From: Mytilus galloprovincialis
Taxonomy: Eukaryota; Mollusca; Bivalvia; Mytilida; Mytilidae
DNA length: 64,000 nt
Reading direction: 5' to 3'
Assembly: GCF_965363235.1 (NCBI RefSeq)
Contig: NC_134849.1
Location: 12,116,863 to 12,180,862, forward strand
Shown here: positions 46,938-58,668 of the stretch, piece by piece
Layout of the letters: every line of letters begins with the position of its first letter
How positions within the stretch are numbered: position 1 is the first letter of the stretch
Position numbers and translations under genes: made by a program
The notes under the pieces: model-generated
The model's database searches: none
The model's input: the letters and a program-made list of their open reading frames with translations, nothing else
Told to the model about the DNA's origin: nothing

Positions 46938-49283
46938 TGGGTCATTTTCAAAAAATGTCGAATTTTCAGTACACCCATGCTAAAAATTTTATTTCTAATG
47001 AAAATTTCAGTTGTAATGGTTTAAATCAAAGCTTGTCGGATTTGTGATTCAGAACATTAATAATAAACACAACTTACATCTATTTTGATAAGATTAAACT
47101 GCATTTAAGTCCGATTTTGGGGGTATTTGTGTGCGTACGGTGTCAGAAAAACACATTTCAAATGATTTTTTTCCAATTTTTTGATCGCCTTGATATCTGC
47201 AAAAGGGACTTTTTAAGAACGTTAATCATTACACTAACGAAAATTCGAAGCTTCTTTATCATTGTATGTAACAGATTATCTACAAACTAAATTCAATCAG
47301 CGTACGGGAGGTTTGTGTCTATCCTGTTACCATGGTTACCGCTACTGAAATCAGTCGTTAAATTATTCTCCCTATAATATTATATTGAATCAGTCAGTGT
47401 TGATTTCAAAAGTGCAAAGTAATCTTTACATTTAAAACGCCTCGTTTCTTGAACGACAGTGTATAGAAAAGAAATTTCCAGACATTTAGTGAAAAAATAG
47501 AGTGTACTTTTTTTCGTGTCTATGCTGTTACCAACAATTTTGATTAATTACACCAATAAAATTGAGAATGGAAATGGGGAATGTGTCAAAGAGACAACAA
47601 CCCGCCCAAATAAAAAACAACAGCAGAGGGTCACCAACAGGTCTTCAATGTAGCGAGAAATTCCCGCACCCGGAGGCGTCCTTCAGCTGGCCCCTAAACA
47701 AATATATACTAGTCCAGTGATAATGAACGCCATACTAATTTCCAAATTGTACACAAGAAACTAAAATTAAAATAATACAAGACTAACAAAGGCCAGAGGC
47801 TCCTGACTTGGGACAGGCGCAAAAATGCGGCGGGGTTAAACATGTTTGTGAGATCTCAACCCTCCCCCTATACCTCTAACCAATGTAGTAAAGTAAACGC
47901 ATAACAATACGCACATTAAAATTCAGTTCAAGAGAAATCCGAGTCTGATGTCAGAAGATGTAACCAAAGAAAATAAACAAAATGACAATAATACATAAAT
48001 AACAACAGACTACTAGCAGTTAACTGACATGCCAGCTCCAGACTTCAACTAAACTGACTGAAAGATTATGATTTCATCATATGAACATCAGGCACAATCC
48101 TTCCCGTTAGGGGTTTAGTATCATACCATCATAACATATATGAGAAGAACATAACCCGTGTCATGCCAACAACTGTTTTTAGAATAAATGTGTTTAGTTC
48201 CGATGCAATAAAATTGAGAAAGGAAATGGTGAATATGTCAAAGCGACAACCACCCGACCATAGAGCAAACAACAGCCGAAGGCAACCAATGGGTCTTCAA
48301 TGTAGCGAGAATTCCCGCACCCGTAGGTGTCCTTCAGCTGGCCCCTAATATGCTTGTAAAAAGTGCAATAACGTGTTGGAAACCAAATTCACAATAGAAA
48401 ACCATTATCACTTCACCAAAGGGAGTATAGTTATTTCACAACAGCAATCAAACACGAAGAAATTTGTCTATCCTGTTATGTCTATCCTGTTACTATGGTT
48501 GCTATGGTTACAGTAACTGGATAGACAATTGTAGACAAAAACGTCGTTAATTTTTTTTTATCTTAACATATAGGTGCAAAACGAATGAAATGTTTCATTG
48601 TTTGAACTTATCTTAAGGTTATAACGTCTTAATCTTCCCAATTAAGCATTTGCAGGAGCAATACTGATATCGGCAACAGGATAGACAAAATGGTAACATG
48701 ATAGACTTTTATATAGTGATATATCAGAAACGTACGTTCCTGTTATTACCAACGAAATAAAGAGAAAAGTAAACTAACTTGTGAGGAATTTACTTGATGT
48801 TGGGTTTATTTGAAAGGATGAAAAAATGCCTAACAATGTAAATTGCTATCTTAGACTTGCATTACTGGTGGTAATTTTTACAACCTTTGAAAACCAATTT
48901 TTAGAGGTATTTTTCAGTACAACCTAGAAAATTGACAAATTATCTATTATTTCACATTATGAATATATATAGAAGTTTATTATCTTGAAAACCATCTAAT
49001 TGGCTACGTAAAACAAGCTTAACATTTTATCTAAACCTTTTCTTAATAATCCAAAATTTCTTTGGAAAATGGTAACAGGATAGACAAAATATTGTACCAC
49101 CGATCAAAAAATGTTTCAAGATATTCTTGTATGACATCATTAAGATTGCATCTTTTAACATGTTTAATATGTTGTTCTTAAAGTACCGTTTGTTTTGATT
49201 TGCCTATGTAGAGGGTTGTTTGGATAAGTAACTTTTAATAAATTTTTCAATTTCAAAATTCGACATTTTTTGAAAATGACCCA
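46938..49283. mobile_element. TIR element with internal mirrored 16 bp motif
   Basis: A perfect 29 bp TIR (TGGGTCATTTTCAAAAAATG... at 46938-46966, inverse at 49255-49283) is flanked by ATA on both sides. No transposase is visible. Inside, a motif close to TGTCTATCCTGTTACC occurs forward at 47316, 47517, 48465 and 48479, and reverse at about 48512, 48673, 48692 and 49071. A dispersed repeat (47555-48349) appears to be inserted in it; removing that leaves about 1.55 kb. Confidence 0.75.
47555..48349 (+). repeat. Dispersed repeat, one unit plus partial second unit
   Basis: A unit of about 651 bp starts AATAAAATTGAGAATGG and includes AGCGAGAAATTCCCGCACCC and CCTTCAGCTGGCCCCTAA. Its first 143 bp recur in direct orientation from 48207. 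It contains the 'ggctcctgacttgggacagg' module also found in M1. The small reading frame at 48163-48348 is a by-product. Confidence 0.65.
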
Positions 49284-49443
49284 ATAGCATGCAGATAATT
49301 ATCATACTGTAAATCTAACGGAGTTTGACGGCTTTTCATATTCGTATTATTAGATCAAACCGTGAGAGTCATAACTTAGTCCTTTTTGAGCTCATCAATA
49401 TTTTGTCCATCATCAGTTTACACATTCTGTTATATAAGTATTC

Positions 49444-49565
49444 CAGTGGCGGATCCAGGGGAGAGTTCCGGGGGTCGGGACCCCCCTTTTTTTGGACGAT
49501 CAATGCATTTGAATGGGGAAATATAGGTAGAACCCCCCCTTTTGAAATGTCTGGATCCGCCCCTG
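49444..49565. mobile_element. Small hAT-like MITE
   Basis: 122 bp bounded by CAGTGGCGGATCCAGGGG and the inverse TCTGGATCCGCCCCTG, flanked by TATTC on both sides. The interior has C-rich runs. One end of a related copy (CAGTGGCGGATCTAG) occurs near 51945. Confidence 0.7.
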
Positions 49566-52500
49566 TATTCTATTTGTATAAATACATATTTCAGTTATGG
49601 TCAGTCACTGCCAGTCTACTTGGATAATAGATTGTGCATGCTTGAGATACATGAATACGGAGAGAGAGAAAAATCCAGCAAGACAAAGAAGACCGCAGGC
49701 AAAAATTTTAAAAGACAACATAAAAAAAAAAACATTATCACAAGAGATGTCAAGCCAGGAGAAATCAAGATTAACTATTTTAAACCAAATCAACTTCAAG
49801 CAAAAAGAGCAGCGATGTTTGGTTAACTCGGAAAAATACAATCCATACTGTGCAGTACCATGCGAATATACAAATAACTGAAGTTCTCGAACATTTTATG
49901 GTAAAATGAATTATATTTCGCGAACAAGGGTGCTATTTATATAGTTAGACGGTCCGTGTAACACTTATCAATTCAAAGTTTTAAAAATATTTGAAATTCA
50001 TAGATTTATGGAATTTTGATCAAAGTTTTAAAATGTCAAAATTCCAAATTGTGTAAAAGTTTTGAAATTTTGAAATTTTAACCAAATAATTAAAATATTA
50101 AAATTCGAAATATCGTTTTTAAATTTATCGCTCCAAGTTTAATTCGTCACATTGACACATAACAATTCAATTATTTTTTTTTAAATGTAGTTTTATTTAT
50201 TTTGGATCAAAGTATTAGAATACTAACATTACAAAATATCTTTGATTTTTTTTTGAAATTTTGAAATCTTCGACCAATATTTAGAATTTTAAAATTCTAA
50301 AATACGCAAAAATTTGTTTATACAATGTAGTATGACTAAGATATTTAACCAATCTATAAAAATTGCAGTCAAGTTTACTTATTTCGCTTTTTATATGTTT
50401 CAATTTTAGAACTTGCAGAACAAAATAAACTTAAATCTAGGGAAAAAAAAAGAAAAGAAATATGTGCGTTTCCTATTACATCTTTAAAAAATAATAGGGT
50501 ATATAGCATGTATAGGTAGGTAGGGATTTTACCATAATTTTTATTTACATTGAGTTTATGGGAGGGACAATCTGACTTCAACAGAGCTTATTGGAAAAGG
50601 AAAACAAACCATTTTATGTAGACTATTGTTTTTAGCTTAAACATATAATAGGAAACATACATCTTTTTGTTTTAATTTGGCATTATGTCTAAAATGTATA
50701 AAAAAGTAAATTTTTCTCAAAAGTCAGTGATGATACGTCCTCAGTAAGAGTATATGAACAACACAGATTGAATCATTTTTAATTAAAAAATATCTAAAGA
50801 AGAGAGTTGTTATTTTTACAAATCGGACTTAACCAGATAATACGCTAATCATTTACAGTCAAAACTGGCAAACTGTCAAAGGCCGAAGTGGTATATGGCC
50901 GAAACGACTCAGAAGCGAAATATTTTCCCAGAATACATTGCGATGTATGCAGTACGATTACGAATGGCCGCTTACATGTGCGTGGATAAGCATTGGCGGC
51001 ACAAAGATTTACTAGAAATATGTGTTTGATTGATAGCATCTGAATGTGAAATGGTACAGTATATCTACTGACATATATTTATGTTATTGTCATATATATC
51101 AGTGATTGACTTGTTCCGACAAGTCCTGAATTTATCATTTGACTGATGACGCCTTCCTTGTCTCACTTCTTGGTGGTTGCCTTATTAGAATCTTGATCTT
51201 AATAAGATTATTGATGAAGTTATCCATGATTTGAACAATGACTAATCTAAATCTTTCTTATATTTGATCTGCTTAAACCAGATAAAGTCGCATTTGACAA
51301 AATGAAAGGGGCAGCCCCTGTCATGCTGGTATTCAGATACCCTATTGGCATTGTTATTGATCGGGCACCTGTCAAACAATGGTTACTATGTTTTTTTCTA
51401 AAGGACAAGTACATTACACAGTTCATTTTGTGTTCATCATATATAAATGCGAAGGTGTCTGAACCTTTTTGTCATCAGAAAGTATGTGGATAATGCAAAA
51501 TAAAAAAAAAACTTAATTGTTGGTTGGGTTGTTTTCTCTCTAACACATTCCCCATTTCCGTTGTCAATTTCATGGTTACATAGATCCTGTTTCACCGCAA
51601 GATTTATCTTGAGTATGATATACAAATTATGTCTAACGTCACAGTACCCAAATTGCACACAGAGTAACCAAATTGCACCTACTGAACAAAAATAACTTTA
51701 GAAAAATGGATGTCACACTACACTCCAAAACACACAAATGAAATGAAATTAAAAAAATAAAACCCTTAGGCCAGAGCCTCCTGACTAACAAGGGTAGTAT
51801 TGCCCTTTATTAATGTCGGGCATCAAACATTTCAAATGGTAATTTTTGGCTACCGTTAGCGCCAAATTGGTTAAAAATTTTACTGTGTTTCGTCAGAGGT
51901 CTTAAATAATACACCTTATCGCTATTTAGTCAAATCAGTCATTTCAGTGGCGGATCTAGAAATGCAGTCTGCACGGTTAGCCACTAGTCCGATGCCCCAG
52001 ACTAGTAAAATTTCATTCGGACTAGTAAGTATTTGCAAAACTTTGCTTGGACCAATAAGAAAAATGTCGGAATATTGGTCTTTGGACTAGTAGTTGAAAA
52101 AGTTTTTGGTGCAGACTGGAAATGATGATCAAGGCATGAATTGGTGAACAAAGGAATTGTTTTATGAGTTATGCATCAAATTATACTTGAAATAAGCTTG
52201 TTTTTTTTACTAAAAAAACACTTGCTATCATTAAGCATTGTTATCACAAGTAGAATGTGCGCTTTTGTAGATTTCATTACATTAAATGAATAGGAAAAAA
52301 AGGAGGTCCCTGTATACTGTTTTTTTTTTAAACCAAAAAACTGGGGTGTACACTGAATTAGAATACAGGGAATACCCCATTTTTCTTGACTTGAGCCTTA
52401 CCTGTTGAATTTTGTACAAATTCAATATATATAGAAAACCATATCAAGGAATAAAATAAAATAATTTGCCTACCTACCTACCCATACCCTAACAACCTCA

Positions 52501-52693
52501 GTCGGGAGAGGGGAAACAAAGATATTTTTAATGTTGGCCTGAAAACAATAATTTTCTGGCTTATGCAAACATTGTTACACCTGAATAATTAATTTTGGTT
52601 ACACCATCTAATGGACATGAATTGCTAACAGTAACTTAATTATTGTATTTAATTTCTCCAGTGTTTAATAATGTTTTACACTTTCTATTGCAG
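49566..52693. other. Upstream region of USPL1, no gene assigned
   Basis: Contains an AAATTTT-rich low-complexity tract (about 49975-50320). At 50870-51010 there is a less AT-rich patch with GGCCGAAGTGG and AGAAGCGAAAT that could hold a promoter or first exon. The USPL1 exon at 52694 begins after an acceptor, so an upstream exon must exist, but I cannot place it. Confidence 0.35.
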
Positions 52694-52810
52694 ATGCTGG
52701 ATAAGGCTATAGAGTGGTGTGGAATTTGTGCCAGTGTAGGCAAACCAAGCAAGCTCAAAGTATACCAGATTAATCTTGAAGAAGCTGTCAAGCTGTGTGA
52801 GGATGAAGCT
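52694..52810 (+). CDS. USPL1: USPL1 homologue, exon with N-terminal Cys motif
   Basis: 39 codons between an acceptor (ctttctattgcag) and a GTAAGT donor, phase 0. It encodes WCGICASVGKPSKLKVYQIN and ends LCEDEA, which the next exon continues as CNYPIGLD. Vertebrate USPL1 has the same zinc-finger-like start (CPxCxEKG...YRI...LCED...C.YPLG). The exon opens with ATG right after the acceptor; human USPL1 has about 50 residues before this motif, so earlier coding sequence is possible. The intron that follows is 5.9 kb and full of mobile elements. Confidence 0.8.
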
Positions 52811-53149
52811 GTAAGTCAATATCATAGAGCCAAACAAATGTATATATGGGTTTCAGTTACTCAATCAACGCTAGAACTTATTTCAAATTAGTAATCTAGA
52901 TCAAATTACATGTATAAGGACCAATTGCTAGTAAATGAAATTTGAAATGAAACATTTTTTTTTAAATTTGCGGAAAATTTTGTACCCTCGAGCCTCCTTA
53001 AAATCAAGAGCAACTATTTATACTTGAATTTGATAGGAAAAATTGTGTTTTTTGTTTTGTTTTGTTTTTTCAAGAAAAGAAGACATGTGACCCTATATTC
53101 TTAATTGATACTAGAACACACCCGTGATATCACGGGTCCGTGACTGAAT

Positions 53150-53835
53150 TAAAGTATATAACTATGTGCAAGCCTTATTTTAGTATTAGTATTGTCATCT
53201 GATAAAGTCATGCCGATTATAAGATACACAGTTTTTTCTCTGTTCAAGTCTTTCTGTTTGAACCCGTCGAACTGAAACAATAATATTAATTATTTGGAAA
53301 ACAAAAGGTCCTGGAATGAAGTATTTTTTAATCAACAGCATTGTCCTATATAAGTTATAAATAAAGTTGAATTCTTTGCTTCGCTGTTTTACGTCATGCC
53401 CACTAACAAATTGAAAACTGTAACTATACGCCTTATTTTTAGTCCAGATTTTTAGTATTCGTATTGTTATCTTAGAAAGTCTTACTGATTAAAATACTAC
53501 AATAGGTAACAATTTGACAATTTAGTAGTGTCAACCCTGTGGTTATGACCCGTGTATATAGCATATTAATCCTGAATACAACGTTTGGTGGTGCGCCTGT
53601 CAGATGCGGAACGTACAGATAAGGTAATAGGTAACAGGTGAATATACTATTGGTATCGGTAGCGGACTCGACCCGGAACATCTTAATTATTGGCAATATT
53701 AATTACGTGGAAAACAAAAGGGCCTGGAGAGGTGTAATTTTTAATCTACACCTTTGTACTATATTAGTTATATATAAAGTTGAATTCTGTGATTCGTCGT
53801 TTTTACGTGATGACGGCTGACAAATTGGACCTCGT
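53150..53835 (+). repeat. Diverged direct duplication in the USPL1 intron
   Basis: Phrases such as 'ggaaaacaaaaggtcctgga' (near 53295) and its variant near 53705, and 'aaagttgaattctttg' and its variant, recur about 410 bp apart. The second unit holds about 150 bp of extra sequence. Confidence 0.5.
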
Positions 53836-55008
53836 AATTTTAGTATTATAGATTGTGGTTCTGGGCTTATGCCAATTTCCATCGCTGCATTCCAACTTCA
53901 ACAAAGAGAAAAATTCACACCTCAGCAAGCTATAAAATGCCCCCACAATGACAAAATTTAAAACAAAACAAACAAGAAAACTGAATTGGAATGGCCTGAT
54001 TAATATGCATAAACATTTATGATAAGGCCAAAATAAATAAATAGTGTGTTTCCTATTTCACCCCCCAAAAAATAGGTAGGGTAGGTAGGTAAAACATTTT
54101 ATTTTATGAAAACTTTTTATTTTTTTCTATCGATGACAGCAGCAAAAAGATTCCAAATAAAATCATTTGATGTGCTAGCATGCTTCTTTGATAGTTATAA
54201 TAGTACTTAATTAAATCTACAGGTTTTTTAATTTTCTGTTTTAGTTCTCTGTATTAAAGAAATATGAAAATAAACTTTTATGCAAATTTTATGAATTTCA
54301 TGGGTCGTAATAGGAATATGTTCTTGCCGATTAATAATCTTAAAGCAAAAATTGCAGTGAAAAATCTGGCATGGTCATGAAGGTATTATTGTTTGGCATA
54401 GTTGAACCTAACAATGTAAATGACACACAGGGTATACATGTGGGGACAGATTCCTACCCCCTTTTTTTTTAGTTGTAAAAACACTGCAAATCAATGCTAA
54501 GCAGCGGCTTATGGTTTTTTGAGGGGTAATACTCTTGCACCCTCTTTATTTAATATATAGATGTGTTTTGATGTTTGACAGAATTTCATCTTGAAGAGTG
54601 GGGTTCTGACAATTGATATTAAAATTTCAGGTTTTGAGGAGTGAGAATCTTGTCTTATTAAATATATGGAAAACAATTGTAGATATTAATAGGACATGAT
54701 TTTTTTCCTTCTCTAGTATAAACTGTTGTGGGACTAAGAGAAAATTTAAAGGAATAAAAGTAGACATGGTGCTGGGACAGATTCATTTATAAATGAACAT
54801 GAATCATACACCATGTCTGCCTACTAGGGAAAGCTTTCTTTTTCTTGTTACACATTGTCTGCCCCCTTGTGGTCATTAACTGTCAAATCCTCAAAAGCAT
54901 TAACAGCCATTTATGTTGAGTCCTGAGAACATTTTTTTACAACATTCGTAGAGCATTTTTTACAACAAAAGCTGGATTGATTTATGCAGTATATTGATCT
55001 CATTTTTA

Positions 55009-57078
55009 TACGACGTATATTGCTATCACGTTGGCGTCGGCGTCGGCGTCGGCGTCGTCGTCGTCGTCCGGCGTCCGAATACTTTTAGTTTTCGCACTCT
55101 AACTTAAGTAAAAGTGAATGGAAATCTATGAAATTTTAACACAAGGTTTATGACCACAAAAGGAAGGTTGGTATTGATTTTGGGAGTTTTGGTCCCAACA
55201 TTTTAGGAATTAGGGGCCAAAAAGGGCCCAAATAAGCATTTTCTTGGTTTTCGCACTATAACTTTAGTATAAGTAAATAGAAATCAATGAAATTTTAGCA
55301 CAAGGTTTATGACCACAAAAGGAAGGTTGGGATTGATTTTTGGAGTTGAGGTCACAACAGTTTATGAATTAGGGGCCAAAAAGGGGCCCTATTAAGCATT
55401 ATTTTTGGTTTTTGCACCATAACTTTAGTATAAGTAAATAGAAATCTATGAAATTTAAACACAAGGTTTATGACCATAAAAGGAAGGTTGGGTTTGATTT
55501 TGGGAGTTTTGGTCCTAACAGTTTAGGAATAAGGGGCCCAAAGGGTCCAAAATTGAACTTTGTGTGATTTCATCAAAAATTGAATAATTGGGGTTCTTTG
55601 ATATGCCGAATCTAACTATGTATGTAGATTCTTAATTTTTGGTCCCGTTTTCAAATTGGTCTACATTAAGGTCCAAAGGGTCCAAAATTAAACTTAGTTT
55701 GATTTTAACAAAAATTGAATCCTTGGGGTTCTTTGATATGCTGAATTTAAAAATGTACTTAGATTTTTAATTATTGGCCTAGTTTTCAAGTTGGTCCAAA
55801 TGGGGGTCCAAAATTAAACTTTGTTTGATTTCTTCAAAAATTGAATAAATGGGTTCTTTGATATGCCAAATCTAACTGTGTATGTAGATTCTTAATTTTT
55901 GGTCCAGTTTTCAAATTGGTCTACATTAAGGTCCAAAGGGTCCAAATTAAACTAAGTTTGATTTTAACAAAAATTAAATTCTTGGGCCTATTTGATATGC
56001 TTTATCTAAATATGTACTTTGATTTTTGATTATGGGCCCAGTTTTCAAGTTGGTCCAAATCAGGATTCCATATCAAGTATTGTGCAATAGCAAGAAATTT
56101 TCAATTGCACAGTATTGCACAATAGCATGAAATATCTAATTGCACAATATTATGCAATAGCAATTAATTTTCAATTGGAGTTATCTTTCTTTGTATAGAA
56201 TAGTAGTTGATAATATATGTTGGAAATTTGCCAGACATGACTATGATGTCATTTTCTATTTTTATTTGCCAATAACTTTATGTAAATAACTTCATTGGAA
56301 ATTTGCCAATATAAAATGTTGCTGATGAAGCTTTTTTTCCTTATCTTATCTAAAATGTTTTAGATAATGTATGTTGGAAATTTGCCAGACATGACTATGA
56401 TGTCATTTTCTATTTTTATTTGCCAATAACTTTATGTAAATAACTTCATTGGAAATTTGCCAATATAAAATGTTGCTGATGAAGTTTTTTTTATTGTTTT
56501 ATACAATAAACAATGTATATTCACTTTTACTACCAACCAATCTTTACCATTCAGTGATAACAAGCACTTTATTTTACATTTTAATATTTTATGATGTATT
56601 TAAAAGAGTAGTTATTGTTGCAAACTCCATTAGAAATTTGAATTGATATCAGTTTTGGAAAAAGGGAAACGGGGATGTGAAAAAAAGGGGGGGGGGTTAA
56701 ATTTTTCTCATTTCAGATTTCATAAATAAAAAGAAAATTTCTTCAAACATTTTTTTGAGAGGATTAATATTCAACAGCATAGTCAATTGCTCAAAGGCAA
56801 AAAAAAACTTTTAAGTTCATTAGACCACATTCATTCTGTGTCAGAAACCTATGCTGTGTCAACTATTTAATTTTAGATTTAAATAAGAAGAAATCTTTAA
56901 TTGATTTGTAAAATCTTGACATTTGTTTTGTGTAAAAAAAACCATGTAATGTCAAAAATTTGATCACAATCCAAATTCAGAGCTGTATCACGCTTGAATG
57001 TTTTGTCCATACTTGCCCCAACTGTTCAGGGTTCGACCTCTGCGGTCGTATAAAGCTGCGCCCTGCGGAGCACCTGGT
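55009..57078 (+). mobile_element. Tandem-unit element, family 4, full length
   Basis: A head ATACGACGTATATTGC, then (GGCGTC)n / (GTC)n. About three units of about 160 bp built on 'ttttcgcactataactttag' follow. Next come four units of about 130 bp that alternate in type (A-B-A-B, starting near 55548, 55682, 55808 and 55939). Three short TTGCACAATAGCA units (56060-56165) follow, then a 154 bp duplication (56221 and 56375). The tail GGTCGTATAAAGCTGCGCCC ends near 57078. Head and tail share an inverted ATACGAC. Confidence 0.7.
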
Positions 57079-57166
57079 TAACCCTTAAATTATTTGCCGT
57101 CAATTATTACCGACCGAATAAGATAGTCTGTCCAATCTGAAAGGATTCTGACTTTTGGTCCAAAGA

Positions 57167-57275
57167 AGCACAGGTACAAAACGAGATTTTGTTAATATAT
57201 GTAGATATATACTGAATACACTATTCACTATATATACAAATATTTTTAAAAATATCTCGTCTTGTACCTGTGCAA
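57167..57275. repeat. Inverted repeat around the coding remnant's donor
   Basis: GCACAGGTACAAAACGAGAT near 57168 and its near-inverse ATCTCGTCTTGTACCTGTGC near 57256 can pair; one arm overlaps the candidate splice donor. Confidence 0.5.
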
Positions 57276-57670
57276 AGACGTTGAGCAAAATGCATAACTT
57301 CGTATTTTTTTCCGTCTATAGATCCATCATGGTGTTCTTTAAAAAGATTCATCATATCGTAATTATCCGGAATTAATGTCATTATATTTTGCCACCGTGT
57401 GATCACATTTTGCATATTTGACAGTTAATACGCTGCACGGTTGTCGAAAAACCATGCTTGTTTATTTAAAATTTTGGTTTTTGAAACGCTTGACTTATCA
57501 ATATTGGTCATTGCTATCAAACGTTTTGAAGATCTGTAGTTTTCTAAACAAATAGTCGGATCCGGACAGACCAAAAAATCCGGATTTTTAATTTTTTTAA
57601 AATTTTTGTCAATAAAATGTTTAGGGTCTGCGTCAGAAACGGAGGTAGGGTAGGGAAACCGGAAACACAC
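57221..57670 (-). pseudogene. Unrecognised coding remnant on the minus strand
   Basis: Two adjacent minus-strand open stretches. The one at 57415-57221 has protein-like composition (ITRWQNIMTLIPDNYDMMNL and then KKYEVMHFAQRLC) and is followed by a good donor (CAG|GTACAAG, near 57264). The other runs out through the right TIR. It may be an exon captured by, or belonging to, the TAA-flanked element. I do not recognise it. Confidence 0.3.
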
Positions 57671-57897
57671 TATTTATTTATTTTGGCCTAAACAGCAACA
57701 AACACTGAATGAAGCAAAGGCTTGTGACTTAATTGGTTTACAGAAGCTGTATATATATGTAAAGGATTAATGATAAAAAAAAAAGTGTAGTCATGGTAGT
57801 TGGCAAATGTGATGAGAAGAGATTTTTAAGCCAAATAAGTGATTTTTCTACAAAAAAAAAACACCTTCAATTTATGTGTTTGAATTGTTTATTTTAA

Positions 57898-58555
57898 CAG
57901 TCAGAGCTCAGACATAAATAAGTCTGAATCTGCTTTGACTCATAGAGGTCTAAATTTGTAAGTTTAAGGATTTGTCTCCCTTTAATGCAAGACAAAATAC
58001 GACTTCAATAAGTCAAATATTGTTAAGCAAGAAATGATTGACCAGAATCAAAAAGTTGCAAATATAGACTCCTACAAGTCGATAAGTTACCAAAATTGGT
58101 TAACTTCAAGACCCATGCATATTTATAAAAAGGTCATGCATCTAAATCAAATAATGACAACATTGAAAGCCAATGCTTTGTCTTCTAAAGAAAAATATGA
58201 ATGAGAGGCTAAAAAATGGGGGAATCATGTTAATTAACCTTACAATGCAACCACCTGGATCCACACTTGATGAGATAAAACATCTGTGTTTAGTAAGGAT
58301 GTTCAATTAGATAATTAAATATAGATAGCTCACGTCCTTGTGAACTCTCAGACAGATTTTTGCTGTCATAGGTGATGTACTTTGGCCACCAAGTCAAGTT
58401 ATGTTTTTTCATCAACATAAATAGACCTAAACAAGTCTGTCATTTTGTGACTTACATAAGTCTTAAATTGAAAACACATTTTTATAATAAATACATGTTT
58501 TGACTTCTTTAAGTCAAAAACAGAAATCGACTTGTTTATGTCTGAGCTCTGACTG
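57898..58555. mobile_element. MITE with mirrored arrays of GAC-N8-GTC dyads
   Basis: TIR of about 27 bp (CAGTCAGAGCTCAGACATAA... and inverse) flanked by TTTAA. Eight 14 bp sites of form GAC-N8-GTC, mostly GACTT-N4-AAGTC, lie at 57911, 57937, 58001, 58067, 58424, 58449, 58502 and 58529. Four sit near each end and none in the middle. It lies about 113 bp upstream of the main USPL1 exon. Confidence 0.8.
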
Positions 58556-58668
58556 TTTAAGTATAAATAGATTGTACATGTTAGTAATTACAATATAATA
58601 TAAGAACCTTTCTTCTGTTAGATTATATATACCTGTATTCACAGTCTAATATTTTTCATCTGTTACAG

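Larger units (their letters stand above)
54026..57688. mobile_element. PIF/Harbinger-like TIR element with nested element
   Basis: A 28 bp perfect TIR (GGCCAAAATAAATAAATAGT... and inverse) is flanked by TAA on both sides (54023-54025, 57689-57691). TAA targets and GGCC-type ends fit the PIF/Harbinger superfamily. 3,663 bp, of which 55009-57078 is a separate nested element. No DDE transposase is recognised. A minus-strand coding remnant lies at 57221-57670. Confidence 0.65.

Noticed and set aside
48163-48348. Small reading frame near 48.2 kb
   Set aside because: Lies across the partial second unit of a dispersed repeat that also occurs at 47555 and 19005.
50870-51010. Possible first exon or promoter of USPL1
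   Set aside because: Composition is suggestive, but no donor or protein match could be fixed, so it is not called as a feature of its own.
51130-51150. CTGATGA phrase as another hammerhead
   Set aside because: No GAAA, stem II or stem I partner nearby.
57028-57062. GGTTCGACCTC as a possible tRNA or pol III box
   Set aside because: It is part of the conserved tail of the family 4 element and no A box or cloverleaf fits.
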